Assembly (NCBI GenBank): GCA_037903475.1 | Contig: JBAJFG010000355.1 | Coordinates: 62,001-126,000 of the forward strand | Origin: Ancylostoma caninum | Taxonomy: Eukaryota > Nematoda > Chromadorea > Rhabditida > Ancylostomatidae | Direction: 5' to 3' | DNA: 64,000 bases | In this document: positions 42,861-55,311 of the stretch, one piece after another | Position numbering within the stretch: position 1 is the stretch's first letter | Layout: each line of letters begins with the position of its first letter | Translations under genes and position numbers: made by a program | Notes under the pieces: generated by a model | Database searches by the model: none | Seen by the model: only the letters and a program-made list of their open reading frames with translations | What the model was told of the DNA's origin: nothing

Positions 42861-45800
42861 CTGCAAGCAGTCTCGAAGAAAATCCATATCGTGAAAGTTA
42901 GCGACTATGCCAGGAAATTTCATTAGAATGGATCTTTCAATTCTGAACTACACGTAATATGCTCTCGTTCGGGAACTGAAGATGGTCAAGCACCCTTTAA
43001 CAGCGGTGCAAGTGGTCAATGACAACAAATCATTCATGGAATATGAAATGGATTGTTTCGAGCAGGCGCCGAATTTTGCAGAATATCGGCCGGCAAATTA
43101 GTGTTGTACTCACTTGAGAAAGTCAGAACCGAGTAATTGGCTTCAGAAATGGATAGAAAGATGAGCTAGTGATTCCGATGTAACAAGCGTAAAGGAATGG
43201 ATTCTTACTCAGCCATCTTATTCTGAACTATGTAACAAGAAACAGCAACAGAATACTAGACACGTTGCGCAAGAAAGAAAGAAGGAATAGTAGGAGTTTG
43301 CTGTTTATGGTGAAAGCGTGATGGACACAATTTCACAAGCCTGACCAGGGTAACGAGGCTGCGGGCACAGTCAAAAAGATAATTCGTAGGATATTAATCA
43401 AGGTTGACTTAAATTGACAATTTCAATCGTCATATCGAAAATGTGTTCTGCAGTCGCAGTACAAGGTAACCGGGTATGTTCAACACAGCCAAGGTTAACC
43501 TTTGTGTTTATTCTACCAAAGAACCTTCACACTTGTCATACCCACTTATCAGAATTCATTTAAAATTGCGAATTGGTTAATTTTCAAATGGTTTCAAATA
43601 AATTCACTGCAGTTCATTGGCTAACTCAATTTATTCCAGCAGATTTGTTTTAGCCAATGAATCTCACAGGATGTGCTGTGATGAATTCCGTCGTGCCCAA
43701 CAAACTGCAACTCAGTCCACGCACGAACATACTTGCTGACTCCGATAATGCGCCTTTGTTGAATTTGTGATAGGAATTGCTTTTTTCAGGGCTTTTCTTT
43801 GTGCACATGCTCCCATTTCAATGCTGCCATTTCACACCTTTTCAAACATGACTTTTTTCGTCCTCATTCCATTAGCTGTGCGCTTGGAAATTTGCCACCT
43901 GGGAATCTGACCGGCTTACGAGCTTGACACTCCTCCGCAAGCAAAAACATGACTTAGACTTAGACTATGCTGCGCTTAGAGCAGCATAGTTTGAGTTGCA
44001 AAACTTTGTTTTGGGGGAAAGCAGAAAGCTGCGTGGGAGAAGCGATTGCAGAGTAGCATGGCTAATCGGAGGAGGATTATTTGTGGCCAGATTGGCGACG
44101 ACGTCATTAAATAGTCCCAACAGAGTTGAAGGGTGGATGATCTGACTGAGAGCTGCGGAAATCCCATTAGTGAGTTCCCCAAAATAGAAGCCCACTTTGG
44201 ATGGACGTCAGGTAAACAGGCGTAGATGTTGACCCGGATTGCAAGGGGGCCACGCCCAGGCTGCGGGCTCGAGACTGTTTTTTTTTCCTTGTCTGGCAGG
44301 AGATGCGTAAGAGGAGAGTTGTACATAACTGCATGAAACTATGAAGTCCAGCAAGCTTCAAGAAAGAAAAGTGTCAGAATGAGAGATGTGTATTGTGATT
44401 TACAATGTCGTAAACTGGTTAGAGTAACATGAATTTCAACACTTCCGGTTTCGGGGCCACGAAAAAGACCGGTTGTCCCTAGTGCCTCCGGGATTTCACT
44501 CCTTCATCAGTAGATCCCAATGGAGTTTCAAAAAGTTTTGTAGAAGTGCGAGCATAATGAATGATCAAGAGCTACTTGAACAGCTACGAATTATGAAGCT
44601 AGGAGTGGGAGGAGCCAGACAAAATGATGGTGCCAGGTGTAAGCGAATGCGGACCAGCTTCTTAGGATGGTCCTTTTGTATAAGCCTAATTATCAAACGT
44701 CCCGCCAACTATATTGAGCGCCGGTTACATTGGAGCACAATAAACATAAGTTAAAACAGAAAGGAATGAGAAACTTGCAAAATCCACAAAGCTGTCCTTA
44801 CTGCATCCTACTTCCGGACTGAGCTCGGAGATGAACAGACGCAGTCTAAATTGCGCAGCTAAGCGAGTGAACAACACTTCGACAACAACTGCTACGTGAT
44901 TGACTGCGAATTAGGATGCAAGGAGCCTAACTCATATAGTCCATAAAGAGGAAGTTTCTTCCTCTCTGTATCACCTCTCCCACCTCCCTTTCTCCAGCAG
45001 AAGTCAACCGTTCTCTTTCAACAGAACTCAATTCCTCGGATCGAGCCCATAGAAATCGTCTTTACTTTGCTGATGTCATTAAACGCAGTTGTTGCTTACG
45101 ACATTGTTGGGAGCTACGTTGTGGGTGCTCCACCACAACACCATTCATGCGAAGAAGGAAGCTCCGAGAAATAGTCTTCACTAATGATTGCGAAGGAACT
45201 CGCCAATGTGGATATTCATTCAGTCGTTATATTAGTTGAGAATAAACCGTAAACTCATGTGAGTGCACAAGGACTTTCGCGTCCTTCACCGGAATGGGCA
45301 CACGTGTTTTGATAGATGATACTCAATATTTATCCAGTTTCGCTTGAGCAAGGCTTAGAGAGCTTTATGAAACAAACTCAACGAAAAGGGTAACAGAGAG
45401 ACTTTCATGTATGATGATCCACATAGCAGAAAGCATATAATATTTAATGAAGGTTGCGATTACCCATGCTAGACCACTAAGAGCTCCCTGGGAAGATGTA
45501 AGCTTCCCATATGTCAGAAATTACGAGTTCCACGATGAAAACCTGTTTTGCACGAGTTATGTACATGCATATTCATGCGTGCCCCCTACAGGAGACAGTA
45601 GAAGAAATGAAATTTATGGTTGATTTCGAGAATCTTAGTCATTTCACTTACTCGGTGTAGGACCAGTGTTTCACTTGTGTTTGCTTTCACGATAGACATG
45701 AGCCTAACCTACAGTCACTTTACATTGCTCACTCCACCATCTTTAAACTTGGACGTCGTCCATTATATAGTACGGATAGGAATAAAATGTTTCTTGGAAA

Positions 45801-46085
45801 TGACTGAATCAGCCGTTAGTCGTAAGACTCTTCAAACTCTGGATTTCCGTTTATATGTAAACTATGTATGTTCTATATGTAAACTTCCGTGAGTGTTATC
45901 ATTGAAACGTTGAACAAACAGAGTCAGATACGTGGAATAATCGTCCTGTAGGCCATGATTGCAGAAATTCTCTCATGTGAGACGATCGTGAGATTATTTA
46001 GCGTCGAGGATCCAACAATCCAGAAATTTTTTTACATTTTTCACATCACGAGCTCTCTGACAATGAGAAAAGGTGCGATATTTAC
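42861..46085. other. Gene-poor stretch with one open minus patch
   Basis: Minus frames overlap at 43965-44361 (up to 116 codons; one reads FGELTNGISAALSQIIHPST and VANLATNNPPPISHATLQS). A small hairpin (CTATGCTGC/GCAGCATAG) sits at about 43965-43989. The remainder, including 44473-44754 and 45620-45892 on +, shows nothing recognisable. Confidence 0.3.
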
Positions 46086-46331
46086 CTGACAATGCCATCT
46101 CTGTTGGTTCAGAAGGGCGTCATCGTTGGATCGGAGAACAGAACTCTTATTGGTCCTCATATCACGTGAACTTCCTTCAGTTACATATCCAGTCTCGTCT
46201 ATATATTCAGATCTATTTCTGAAGGAAATACTCTTTCTCAATCTAACTAATCTAATCGATGCTGTGGCAATAGTGGCGCTGTCGATCACATCATCGACGC
46301 TTAGATTTGCGCCACTGGTCAACCTAGTCAT
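46086..46331 (-). CDS. Candidate exon, hydrophilic Ser/Arg-rich segment
   Basis: 82 codons from ATG at 46331 to a GTAAAT donor at 46085, with no stop. An alternative start is an acceptor (GACTAG) 9 bp after the ATG. Segments include SVDDVIDSATIATASIRLVR, RLRKSISFRNRSEYIDETGY and VTEGSSRDMRTNKSSVLRSN. The RKSISF and RSNDD contexts look like kinase sites in a cytoplasmic N-terminus or loop. No family is recognised. Composition and a consensus donor support coding better than most frames here. Confidence 0.38.
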
Positions 46332-47006
46332 ATTTCACTTGAGAGTTGGTAAATTTGTACCACAGACGTACTACATGGGTGACGCTTTGATTTGGAATGT
46401 ACTTTGAAAAGAATAGTACGTTAGGTTAGAGCCCACGTCCATTTTTCCCACTTGCTGCCATCCTACTCTCAGCTTGCTGAAGCTTCTGTCCTGTCAGCAC
46501 CAACTGAGCACCAACTGAGGAAGGATGACAGACAGTCACTGAGGGGCATACGTTTTGAACTCACCTTATTACACTGCGTCGTTGCAAACGCTCAAAACCA
46601 CTTTTGCATAAAAGCCATCATTTCTCAGGGTAAATTTATATCTTTGCCAAAGTGAGTGGATCCTTCGTTGTTCACGTTGGGTAATTCACTTGCTGGTACT
46701 GTATGAGGGTAGTGTTTCGGTGGGTGCATGCCACATTTCAACTATGAAGCGGTAAAAAAATCAACATAGGCTTGATAAAAACGACACACTTGACGTGAAC
46801 TCAAAGGTAACGTCTCACCTCAGCACCTTCCCAGGTCTTTATGCTAAAAGAATCTTCAGGAGGCGCTTGTTGCGATGGCATGTACGATTAATCATAAAAA
46901 TGCAAAAAAAAAAACGTTTTTAAGTTCCATTATTTGTGGAGAATTCGGCGGTTGCACATTGCTACGTCTGCTAGAAGGCTGTGATATGTATTGTTGGTAC
47001 GTATTA
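46332..47006. other. No supported gene
   Basis: Short frames on + only (46452-46655 and 46875-47057). Confidence 0.35.
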
Positions 47007-47008
47007 TA

Positions 47009-47592
47009 CAATACCGCCCATAATTTTTGCGAAAAAAAATGGGTGGCGACGAATTAATCGTTAACAAACCGTCGCAATACTGTAACTCCTTTCAAAATGA
47101 AGCTTTTCTAAATTTGAGCACATTTTCGGATCCCTCATCGAAACTGGAATTGAACAGTCTATAAAACTACTTGAACTTTGATTTCAAAGCATTTGTTTTT
47201 TTTTTCAAAAATTTGAAAATTTTTCAAAATTTCAGCAATCAGGTCAAAATCTGAAAAACGTTAAAAACTGAGAATTGAGCGAAATCCAATGATCGTGTTC
47301 AGAAGCGTCATTCCTTAAATGTTTTCTCGGTTTTTAACGCTTTTCAGATTTTGACGTGACTGCTGAAATTTTGAAAATTTTTCAAATTTTCGAAAAAAAA
47401 AATGCTTTGAAATCAAAGTTCAAGTAGTTTTATAAACTGTTCAATTCCAATTTCGATGAGGGATCCGGAAATGTGCTCAGGTTTAGAAAAGCTTCATTTT
47501 CAAAGGAGTTATGTACAGTACTGCGACGATTTGTTAACGATTAATCCGTCGCCACCCGTTTTTTTTTTTCGCAAAAGTTATGGGCAGTATTG
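47009..47592. mobile_element. Palindromic MITE, TA duplication, about 280-bp arms
   Basis: The termini CAATACCGCCCATAATTTTT and, inverted, CAATACTGCCCATAACTTTT are flanked by TA (47007-47008 and 47593-47594). The whole element folds back: GGGTGGCGACG, TTAATCGTTAACAAA, TGAAGCTTTTCTAAA, TTTGATTTCAAAGCA and AATTTTTCAAAATTTCAGCA all recur inverted. The centre is near 47300. No coding capacity; Tc1/mariner-like by target site. Confidence 0.88.
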
Positions 47593-47719
47593 TAGCTACG
47601 TAGCAGCTCATTATGGCAGATATCATGATGGACACCCGAGTTCTCTATTATTAAACATCAAATAAATATATTAAATATAATAATATACATATTAAACGTT
47701 ACTTAATAAACACAATTCA

Positions 47720-47830
47720 GTAGATTTCCTTCCCCTTACTGATGAGTGCAGGAGGAAACCTACTTTTATGTTTAGTTTTCGTATAAGGTCCAGGCACGAA
47801 ACGAAAACTGAACAGACCACAAAATTCCAA
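47720..47830 (-). repeat. Unnamed interspersed repeat, partial inverted copy 3
   Basis: GCAGGAGGAAACCTACTTTT, then ATGTTTAGTTTTCGTATAAGG, then GCACGAAACGAAAACTGAAC, is the reverse complement of the words shared by 33400-33710 and 39320-39675. Confidence 0.65.
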
Positions 47831-48424
47831 CATAACTATAGAATTCTCTACAAAAGGAGAGTTCAAAATTGTTTTTTTTTTCTTGCACGCTTATGAGGAG
47901 TCATGGGTACCAATGTGATCAGGGTCTTCTGAAGATCTCTTCACTTAACTTCACTTATTCTGAGATGAGTCGCAAGTTCCGAATCGAATATACGTTTATC
48001 CATTCTTTTCTGTCAAAACCCAACACGTTTAGTTTCTAGCAAACCGCGGACACCTTCCGGCGAGAACAGCAATCACGAGTACGTCTCGGCTACCGTACTC
48101 GCAAGAGTGCGAATCGCACGCGCTCATGCTCGGTTAAACACAGGATGGATCAAATTATCATCTATTAGCGGGCGACGCGACGTATGCTAGCCCGAGGCGA
48201 AACGCACACTCCTCCGCGCCTCGCTTAGGCATACAAAATAAGCGCTGCTTGCAAACTGGATTAACGCCTGAAAGCCGTATCGAGAATCCCGTGTGCGGAC
48301 GACGCCTCTGATGTCAGTGCCTGATGCCTGAGCGGGTATCATTCGCAGAATTACGAGTGTAGCAATCCGAATGCACTTGACTCGGACGCTTGCAAGGGGT
48401 CGACCTGTTGTATATGCGGGGGAA
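47831..48424. other. No supported gene
   Basis: A GC-richer patch from 48040 with a 97-codon minus frame (48187-48480) that runs into the hairpin at 48431. No motif. Confidence 0.35.
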
Positions 48425-48430
48425 CAGGCG

Positions 48431-48536
48431 GTTGATCCGATTGGATTTTCGCACCTCTTCCTTCCTCCACTAATTACCACCTGAGTGCATTCATTTGAAA
48501 GTGCGAGGAGGACAAAAAATCCAATCGGATCAACAG
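48431..48536. repeat. Inverted repeat with GTTGATCCGATTGGATTTT arms
   Basis: GTTGATCCGATTGGATTTT (from 48431) is inverted exactly at about 48516-48534, and GCACCTC..CC / GAGGAGG continues inward. Weaker symmetry seems to extend outward on both sides, so it may be the core of an old foldback element. Confidence 0.6.
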
Positions 48537-48544
48537 CGCCAGAA

Positions 48545-49127
48545 CTATCAGAGCCAAATAATTATGTAACAGAGGTGGATTTGCGGACTGCGACTTGTGC
48601 TACATCCAGTATCCTTACATACCTTGGGAGTAGTCGTCATTCCGAACATACGAGTGCGGTAAGAGACTCCTGCAGGTTTTGCTCTCTGAGCTCCTAAGAT
48701 GCGATGATCGGTAAAAATAACATTTCAAATGAAACAATTGCAAACAGCGCCGTTCTATGTACCTGTACCAACATACTGTACAACAAGTAACTTTGTAAGC
48801 TAGTTTGTATGCAACAAGCGGGCACGATTTAAAGAGTAGCAGTCTCCGTCGTGGTTCTCCACAAACGTAGTTGTTTGTTACTCCATGTTATTCCTTCACG
48901 GGTTTTGATCTCCTAATTAATATTACTAGTTCTTGATTTTGCGCACTGAATTAATCCCGAAGTGGAAAATATCCAGAAGGAATCCTCGTGGCTATTTTGC
49001 GCGGAGGCCTCATACCAAATAAAACTTTGTTTAGACTTCCTTGAACAGTTGTAGTGAACCTGCTATAGCATTAAAGTGATTTTTTTTTCGAAATTTCATC
49101 GCGAAAAGTAGCTCATAACGGATCATG
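48545..49127. other. No gene seen
   Basis: No frame above 60 codons beyond 48697 and no repeat recognised. Confidence 0.35.
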
Positions 49128-49129
49128 TA

Positions 49130-50068
49130 CAGGGTGCGGCAAAAGTATTGCCCGCCTGAAATGGCTCATGAAAACCTCATTTGTTGTGGATGTGACGAGT
49201 TCCTTCATAAAATACTGAAAACAACATAGCGAACAATATGAGACTATGTCCTGTCAATTTCATCTCCATTTTCGAGAGCAGCTCCAAGGAAAACACAAAG
49301 AAAGACGTACATAAGTGTTGTTCCGTGGAGACCATCGCCGATTTCATCTTTTGTTCTTCTACACAGTCCACATGAAAGCTCATACTGTAGTGCGGTGTAG
49401 CGCATGCTTGCTTCTTCAAAGCACCCATATGGTAAAACCACACTGTTCGAAACTGGAAGAGTACGGTGGTCACCAATTTGGAAATGGAGAGCTCACGAAT
49501 GATTCCTTGTGCAGAACCCCTTCGGTGTCTTCACGTTGTAAGCTGGAGAAAAATCTTCTCAGAATAGGACCGGCCCACTTCTAAGCCTACAATCGATTCT
49601 ATGTACAAGAAAGCGCTTCTTGCAAATATTGTTTTTCGGTCATGAAGTGATTTCAGCGCTAGAAACAAAGGAAATTAAACGAAGCTCCTCTGCGCCGTTA
49701 ACAAAAACGGAAACAAAGTCGAATCATAGCAGAGACAGGAGCAGCTGTTACTTTTCATCAGCGGATTTGTGGTAGGCTCAAAATATGCTACTTTTTAGCA
49801 CTGTTCCCTTTCCACAAAAACATCTCGGAAAAACCCTGGACCAAGTCAAAAATGACTACTCGCATCGCAGTAGAGAAGCCTTCTCCCGTTTTGTCCGTTG
49901 ACAACTGGCAAAGTTAGGGGTACAGCGGCCTGAATACATGTGTGTCTTAGTTTACCATTGTTCTGAGGATTCTAGGCAACAGAATGGTCACAATCGGTCT
50001 TCCATCCGACTTTGATTTTCTATATAATTTGTGTTACAAAAAGCGGTCAATACTTTTGCCGCATACTG
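49130..50068. mobile_element. Tc1/mariner-like element, 939 bp, TA duplication
   Basis: The left terminus CAGGGTGCGGCAAAAGTATT and the inverted right terminus CAGTATGCGGCAAAAGTATT differ at three positions, and both continue with G(C/A)CCGC. TA flanks each end (49128-49129 and 50069-50070). Interior frames (49177-49476 on - and 49315-49584 on +) may be remnants of a transposase, but I cannot see the D,D34D/E residues, so coding strand and family are unresolved. Confidence 0.75.
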
Positions 50069-50070
50069 TA

Positions 50071-52726
50071 GTTCTGGATCCGAATGTAAAATCCATTTGA
50101 CCCTTTCAAGCGAATCTATATGTTGATGGGAATTCGCTTTCGTTAACAGGTTTTGTGCATGATTTGTTACCGACAATTGAGATTATTTGCTGCAATTTCC
50201 CCCTATCTACAGTTTGCTCTAACAATTTACCTAGTTATACAATTCCAGGAATCGATAGGATTGTGAACAGTTTTTGAATGGTGATCTCGTTGCATTCTAT
50301 CCACAAGATACGCTTGTGGGTGCCCTGCATAGTTGCTGGACTCTTTCGTACCATCATACTTAACTTCTGCTAGTATGGATCAATCCATAGAGACAATTTA
50401 TTACCGACTGGCTAAAAAGTACGGATAGGCAGGGAGTAGCTGAAGTTGAAAAACGAATATGGAGAAGAAGTCAAAAATATCTTGGATACTTAGTTCGTAC
50501 TGGGTCGCGCTTTCTCAGAAGTGAAAAAAAATCAGCGCTTCATCAACATCAAATGGAAGTCATTTAGAGCTTCGAAAGTGTTCATCATGCGCCTTGAAGC
50601 TCTGCTGTTCTTTCTCTTCAAACTTTCACTAAGAATGTTCCCATCAATAGTGAATGCCCTAGCCGGAAGATGTTTGTGTGGAAATGCATTCCAAGAAGGA
50701 ACTGGCAGACATTGCATGTTTCATACGCTCTGAATTTTCACGCAAATTTCAGTCTGGTTTCTTTTCGACTCAAGGTCAAGGCATGCAGGCGATGACGAAT
50801 TGCATAGCAGCTGTTTAGCGCAGCTCAAGAGAACAAGGATTTCGGCCACGCTGCTTAAAGATCGTAAAATACTAATACGTTTCCTAATGGATCCATTGCT
50901 TTAAAAACACATTTGCTGAATGTTCATAATGCATATTCAGCTAGTTAGTCTATAAAACACACAAGAAAAAGCAAAATGGAGACTCGAGTTATGTACGCTG
51001 TGACAGCAGCGATTTAATTTCAAACATAAGCGAAATCAGTCACAAACAGAAGCAAAGAGGGGACTTGAGTCCAGTGCGCTGTAATAAGGACAATCAAGTT
51101 TTAAACAGAAGTTAAAGCAACATGATCTACTATCTCTTCTTGATAAACATAAAAGACCTAGGTAGCACATAATGATTTCCAGAAGTCTATAGCTTTTTTT
51201 CTAATTCAGTCGACGTTCTTGCTTGCTGATTTGCGTCGCACCAGTGTCGAACACGTCCTACATACATTTTTAGCTCATCCTGAAGGAAAGGAATCGGAGT
51301 CATACTAATTGAACGTAGGTCTTCTGATGAAGCTTTAGCATTCTCTTGATGCAGATTTAGCATAGAAACGTTAAAACACAGCAATTTTCGGCAACCCCTT
51401 TAAACGTTTTGCCGACGGCGATAGTGGCACCTCTGTTCAATGGCAAGTTCCACGATAATCCGGTTCTTTTCTGGTCTCGTACTTTTTTGGATTTTTTTTC
51501 GGTTCATTATTTGTTTTCTTCTCACTTTCATGCTACTTCAAAGTCTGCTTTATGTATTTATGCATTTTTCGCTTATAAGACGGTGTCCTGAAAGTTCCAC
51601 ATTGCGGCAATGTCAGTGCCGCTCCTGAAATCTGCGAAACAAACGCCACGCCGCGTCGGAAGCGCACCCTCGCCATAACTCCTTTCACTGTGATATAAAT
51701 ATCCAAAAAAAATCGCACAGCAGGAATCAGCGCTCTCACCTAGGATCATTTTATGCTTTAGAGGATTCTCGCCAAACTGACATCCTCACTGACATAATTA
51801 AAATACTCGTAAGCAACAGAGGATGGGTTGCGAGGCTGAATAAAAGAACACGAATAGCATACACCGACTATGGGCTACTAGCGTACAGCATTTACCCAAT
51901 ATTGGTAGGGGACCTCACTTGCAGTGTCTTCCCATCAATGAGCACCGGCGCACTCCTCCAGCTATAGTGATCCTATAGCGTACCTGTCTGATTGCGTTCC
52001 CCCATTTTTGGGTGCCGGCCCACCGTCACTGCAGTGATGGACCCGTTGTGGATCAGCAACCACTTGAAGGCATGGGTACAGTGGGAAAACGGCCCTCCTA
52101 TTGCTTCAAAATATAAGAGAATGAAAGTATTTCATGACACACAGACACGCACACCGACGCTCGCACTCATACACAAACATACACGCAGAAAAAAGCGCAC
52201 TGTTACAAGTCGTGCGATGAACGTCACTTAACAGCTTCCTGCAGAATTATGAATGAACAGCTACCTAATCTAGATGGACAGCTGTTAAAATAGAAGGACA
52301 CGATGCGGGGGAGCAAATAAAACAAAAGAAGAATTTCGCCCAAAGGCTTGAAGAGAATGCCTCAAGGAAGAACCTTCCGTGTCTGTAGGTGAGCCGCGAG
52401 GAGTAAAATGAGACTAGGAATTCCATTTCTCAATTGAATGTTGACACGAGAGTCATCCAAATAACCCGTCTACTTCGTTTTCGGCGCAGCTTTGTGTCGT
52501 TCAGAATCCCATCACCTCAAAGCTCACTTCGAGATTGAGCAACACTGCAAAAACACTTCACTGATCTCGACGCATGCGATAGCATGTGTTATGCGCGTAA
52601 GAATCAACATAGCGAGATACGAGTCCTTATATGATTCATAATGAAATAAGCTCCTTCGACTCTACGTTACGGAAAAGAAGCCTTACTTCGTCAGAATATT
52701 TGAATGTTAGCAAGAAGATGGATTTA
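50071..52726. other. Gene-poor stretch; one GGACCCGT-like unit at 51985-52045
   Basis: A single unit (CCCCCATTTTTGGGTGCCGG, CCCACCGTCACTGCAG, TGATGGACCCGT) related to the array at 13560 lies at 51985-52045. Frames at 50521-50733, 51187-51384, 51409-51739 and 51992-52231 have no support. Confidence 0.45.
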
Positions 52727-52760
52727 CTTATTTATTTATTTATTTATTTATTTATTCATT
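52727..52760 (+). repeat. TTTA microsatellite
   Basis: About eight TTTA/ATTT units ending in ATTCATTCATC. Confidence 0.9.
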
Positions 52761-53152
52761 CATCACGTTTCTCAAGCAAAACATATTTGAGTTAAAAAGA
52801 ATGCAGATACACATCCTATAGCCAAAGACCGTGGAGTTTTTCTTTACTACCATTATGATCAGCAGTTGAAATAACCTCGATACCCTACGTTTGAGCTCAC
52901 GGCAACAACCCTAGATTTTTAAAAGCTTATTTTTCTGTTTTTGCCTAATTCACAGTTACGTATAACGCACCGCACCTTCATGTTCTAATAGATTTATTAG
53001 CTGCCTAAGCAAAGGAAAGTAAATCGAAAATTTTTGGTGGCTTCCATGGACACACTAATTTCACACACTTTGCCACTCCCGGCTGGGGATTCTGAGGACA
53101 TCCACACTGGTAAGCGTCGATCACCCGAAACTGCCTATCTCAATTTTTCAGC

Positions 53153-53672
53153 TGCTCATTGCTGAAGGTGTTGCACCCCAAATTGGCTCGAAAGTAAGCA
53201 AGATAGACTAACTTCAGGGATACGGTTGGCATTGGCCCCAGGCTGTTCCTGTGATTTCGCTAGAAGACAACACTCATCCGAAATCGGATTTCTCCCGCAT
53301 TTTCTCGTGAAAAACTGTGAACCAGTTGCTCAAATCGCTGGAAATTACTCTAAGACACTGATGTTCGGGGCTGATAAATCAGATTCCGCTCTCATTGCTC
53401 GTCTACTTCTATCGAGAAGCGAGCCCAAACATGCGACAGCGCTTGCCAAAAGTTTCTACTGTGAAAGGTCTTCACTCCCTTGTACTATCACATCAGTAAC
53501 TTTTCTGATCGCCGAAATGCCAAATCTGGTACGCTGGCACCATTCACGACTAATCACAGTACCTTTAGGAAGGTATGGGCACTTCCTCGACTGTGAGATT
53601 TTCTTCTCCACTTTTCATGGATCCGTGCTCATTTTGAGAAGGCAGATTGAGCAGACAGAGAATGGAATCTGA
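53153..53672 (+). CDS. Candidate exons, unknown
   Basis: A perfect acceptor (AATTTTTCAG) precedes 53153, with a GTAAGC donor about 40 bp on; the small exon reads LLIAEGVAPQIGSK. After an ACTTCAG acceptor at about 53217 a frame continues from ATG 53226 for 148 codons, with IAGNYSKTLMFGADKSDSAL and LIARLLLSRSEPKHATALAK. Another joining gives GYGWHWPQAVPVISLEDNTH followed by a stop. Splice signals are good but the frame choice is ambiguous, and no family is recognised. Confidence 0.3.
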
Positions 53673-54799
53673 GTATCTTGTGAAACTCCATGCAGCATTT
53701 GAAGTCTTGCGTAAGCAACGAAAATACCCTCTGAAACTTGTCAATATATGTTTTCGCTGAACCTAACCCGAGTGGATTTAATTTCAAAAAGCCGACTGCA
53801 CCCTTGATCGAGAAGAATAGAGTTCTCTTGCAAGCACATGCATCGCACCGTGAAGAAAAAGCTATGCAAGCTTGTTAGAGCGCTTTGGGTTGGTGTTATC
53901 GTTCAGTGTATCATAGGGGTTTTGCAGTACCGAGATAGCGCTGATGAAGAACAATAATGAAGATTCTGACGAAAACCTGGGAAACATGAAATCAGTTACA
54001 CCTTGGGGGGGGGGGGGCAAGGTGGGGCATGGCGCCAATCGAAGGATTAGAGACAGCTTCATCTCGCAGAGCAACTTCGAGAACCCATAAAACTGTTAAA
54101 AACTGTCCATGGAACCGCGGTGTTCTGAGATGCACTGATGCGAAAAAGATAATGTTTACAGGACCTGATTGTGATGTCCCGAAACTCCAGTCGTACTTTC
54201 ACACTGAGTGATTCTCCTCAGGCTTCAGTTGTTTTGATTGATGAAGATAGGAAAAGGAGTGCATCTTATTAGATATGTGGGTGTTACAAGTGAGAGTCTT
54301 AGCCCATGGTGCCGTTTCATCAGCGGGGATATGTGATAATGTGGAGGTCAGCAGCGGAACCTGGATCCCGGTTCATTCAATAGGCTGAAATATGTAGATA
54401 CACTCCGCTGATGCACTCCTACCCATTAGAATCCTTTTAATTTTGAGTTGATTTAATACATTATTTTATTCAAGTCCACTCAGCCATTTGTTCCAAACTC
54501 TCGTAAGCTTATTCTACCTCCGATCTTGACTGGATCTATGCTATATAATAACTACGTAATTTTTATAGAGTAATTTCAGGAGCCAAATGTGACCATGCTG
54601 TACGGACCAGAATAAAGGCTAAGAAATATTCTGTTGTGAAGAAGTTGTTGCTCAACAGCCAAACAGAAGGAAAGGCTGGATAACGTCTTAAAAATGATGG
54701 CTATCGGTCACCACAACAGCAGAAATGTGTGTTCGTGGGTCCTTGGCTCAGTTTCACGATACAACAACACTCGTTAGAGATCAACACATACTCAGAGAT
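53673..54799. other. No gene seen; G13 run at about 54005
   Basis: Short unsupported frames (53862-54074 on -; 54029-54211 and 54729-54920 on +). Confidence 0.35.
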
Positions 54800-54905
54800 T
54801 TCAACAGGTGTTTGTCATGTTCATAGATTAAGGTTCGAGCACGAACACCTAATAAGAGGTGGTCGAGAAGTGCAAGTTCGGTTCGGTTGCACTGTGACCA
54901 CCCAA
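54800..54905 (+). repeat. Direct duplication, copy 1
   Basis: About 105 bp beginning TTTCAACAGGTGTTTGTCAT and ending GTGACCAC is repeated at 55312-55418 with about 90 percent identity. Each copy has AGGTGTT near the start and AACACCT 40 bp later, giving a small internal inversion. Confidence 0.85.
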
Positions 54906-55311
54906 AAATTGGTTGTTTGAATTTTCTAATATAATGTTATTGAGTCACTTTGTGGCTCGATCCTACATTCTTTTATTCATAGCTGTCTTAGGTTTCTTCA
55001 GTTTTGAGTTTAGGCATCCACGGGGCCCGGTTGTAGTCAGAGTTCACTCTCGTGAGTACCCACCATTTTTCCCATTCTAAGCACTTTGCAGCAGTTTGTA
55101 TCGAATGCAAAAATATTTAAATACTCAGAACCCCTGGAGGAAGTTGAAAACAAGGATTTCTCAAAAACAACTTGCAAACAAGCTCAAATAAAGTAGTTCT
55201 CAAGCTTTTGCTGGAAACAGCTTGCAAACTAGTATGACGTCACCACCAGCTTAGAAAAAATAGTTGCCGCTTTCTTCTTGCATCCATTTTACTAGGGAGT
55301 CAAAGCAACTA

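Noticed and set aside
43965..44361. Overlapping minus frames (64-116 codons) as a gene
   Set aside because: Three frames are open over the same bases and no splice pair selects one; left as an unresolved patch.
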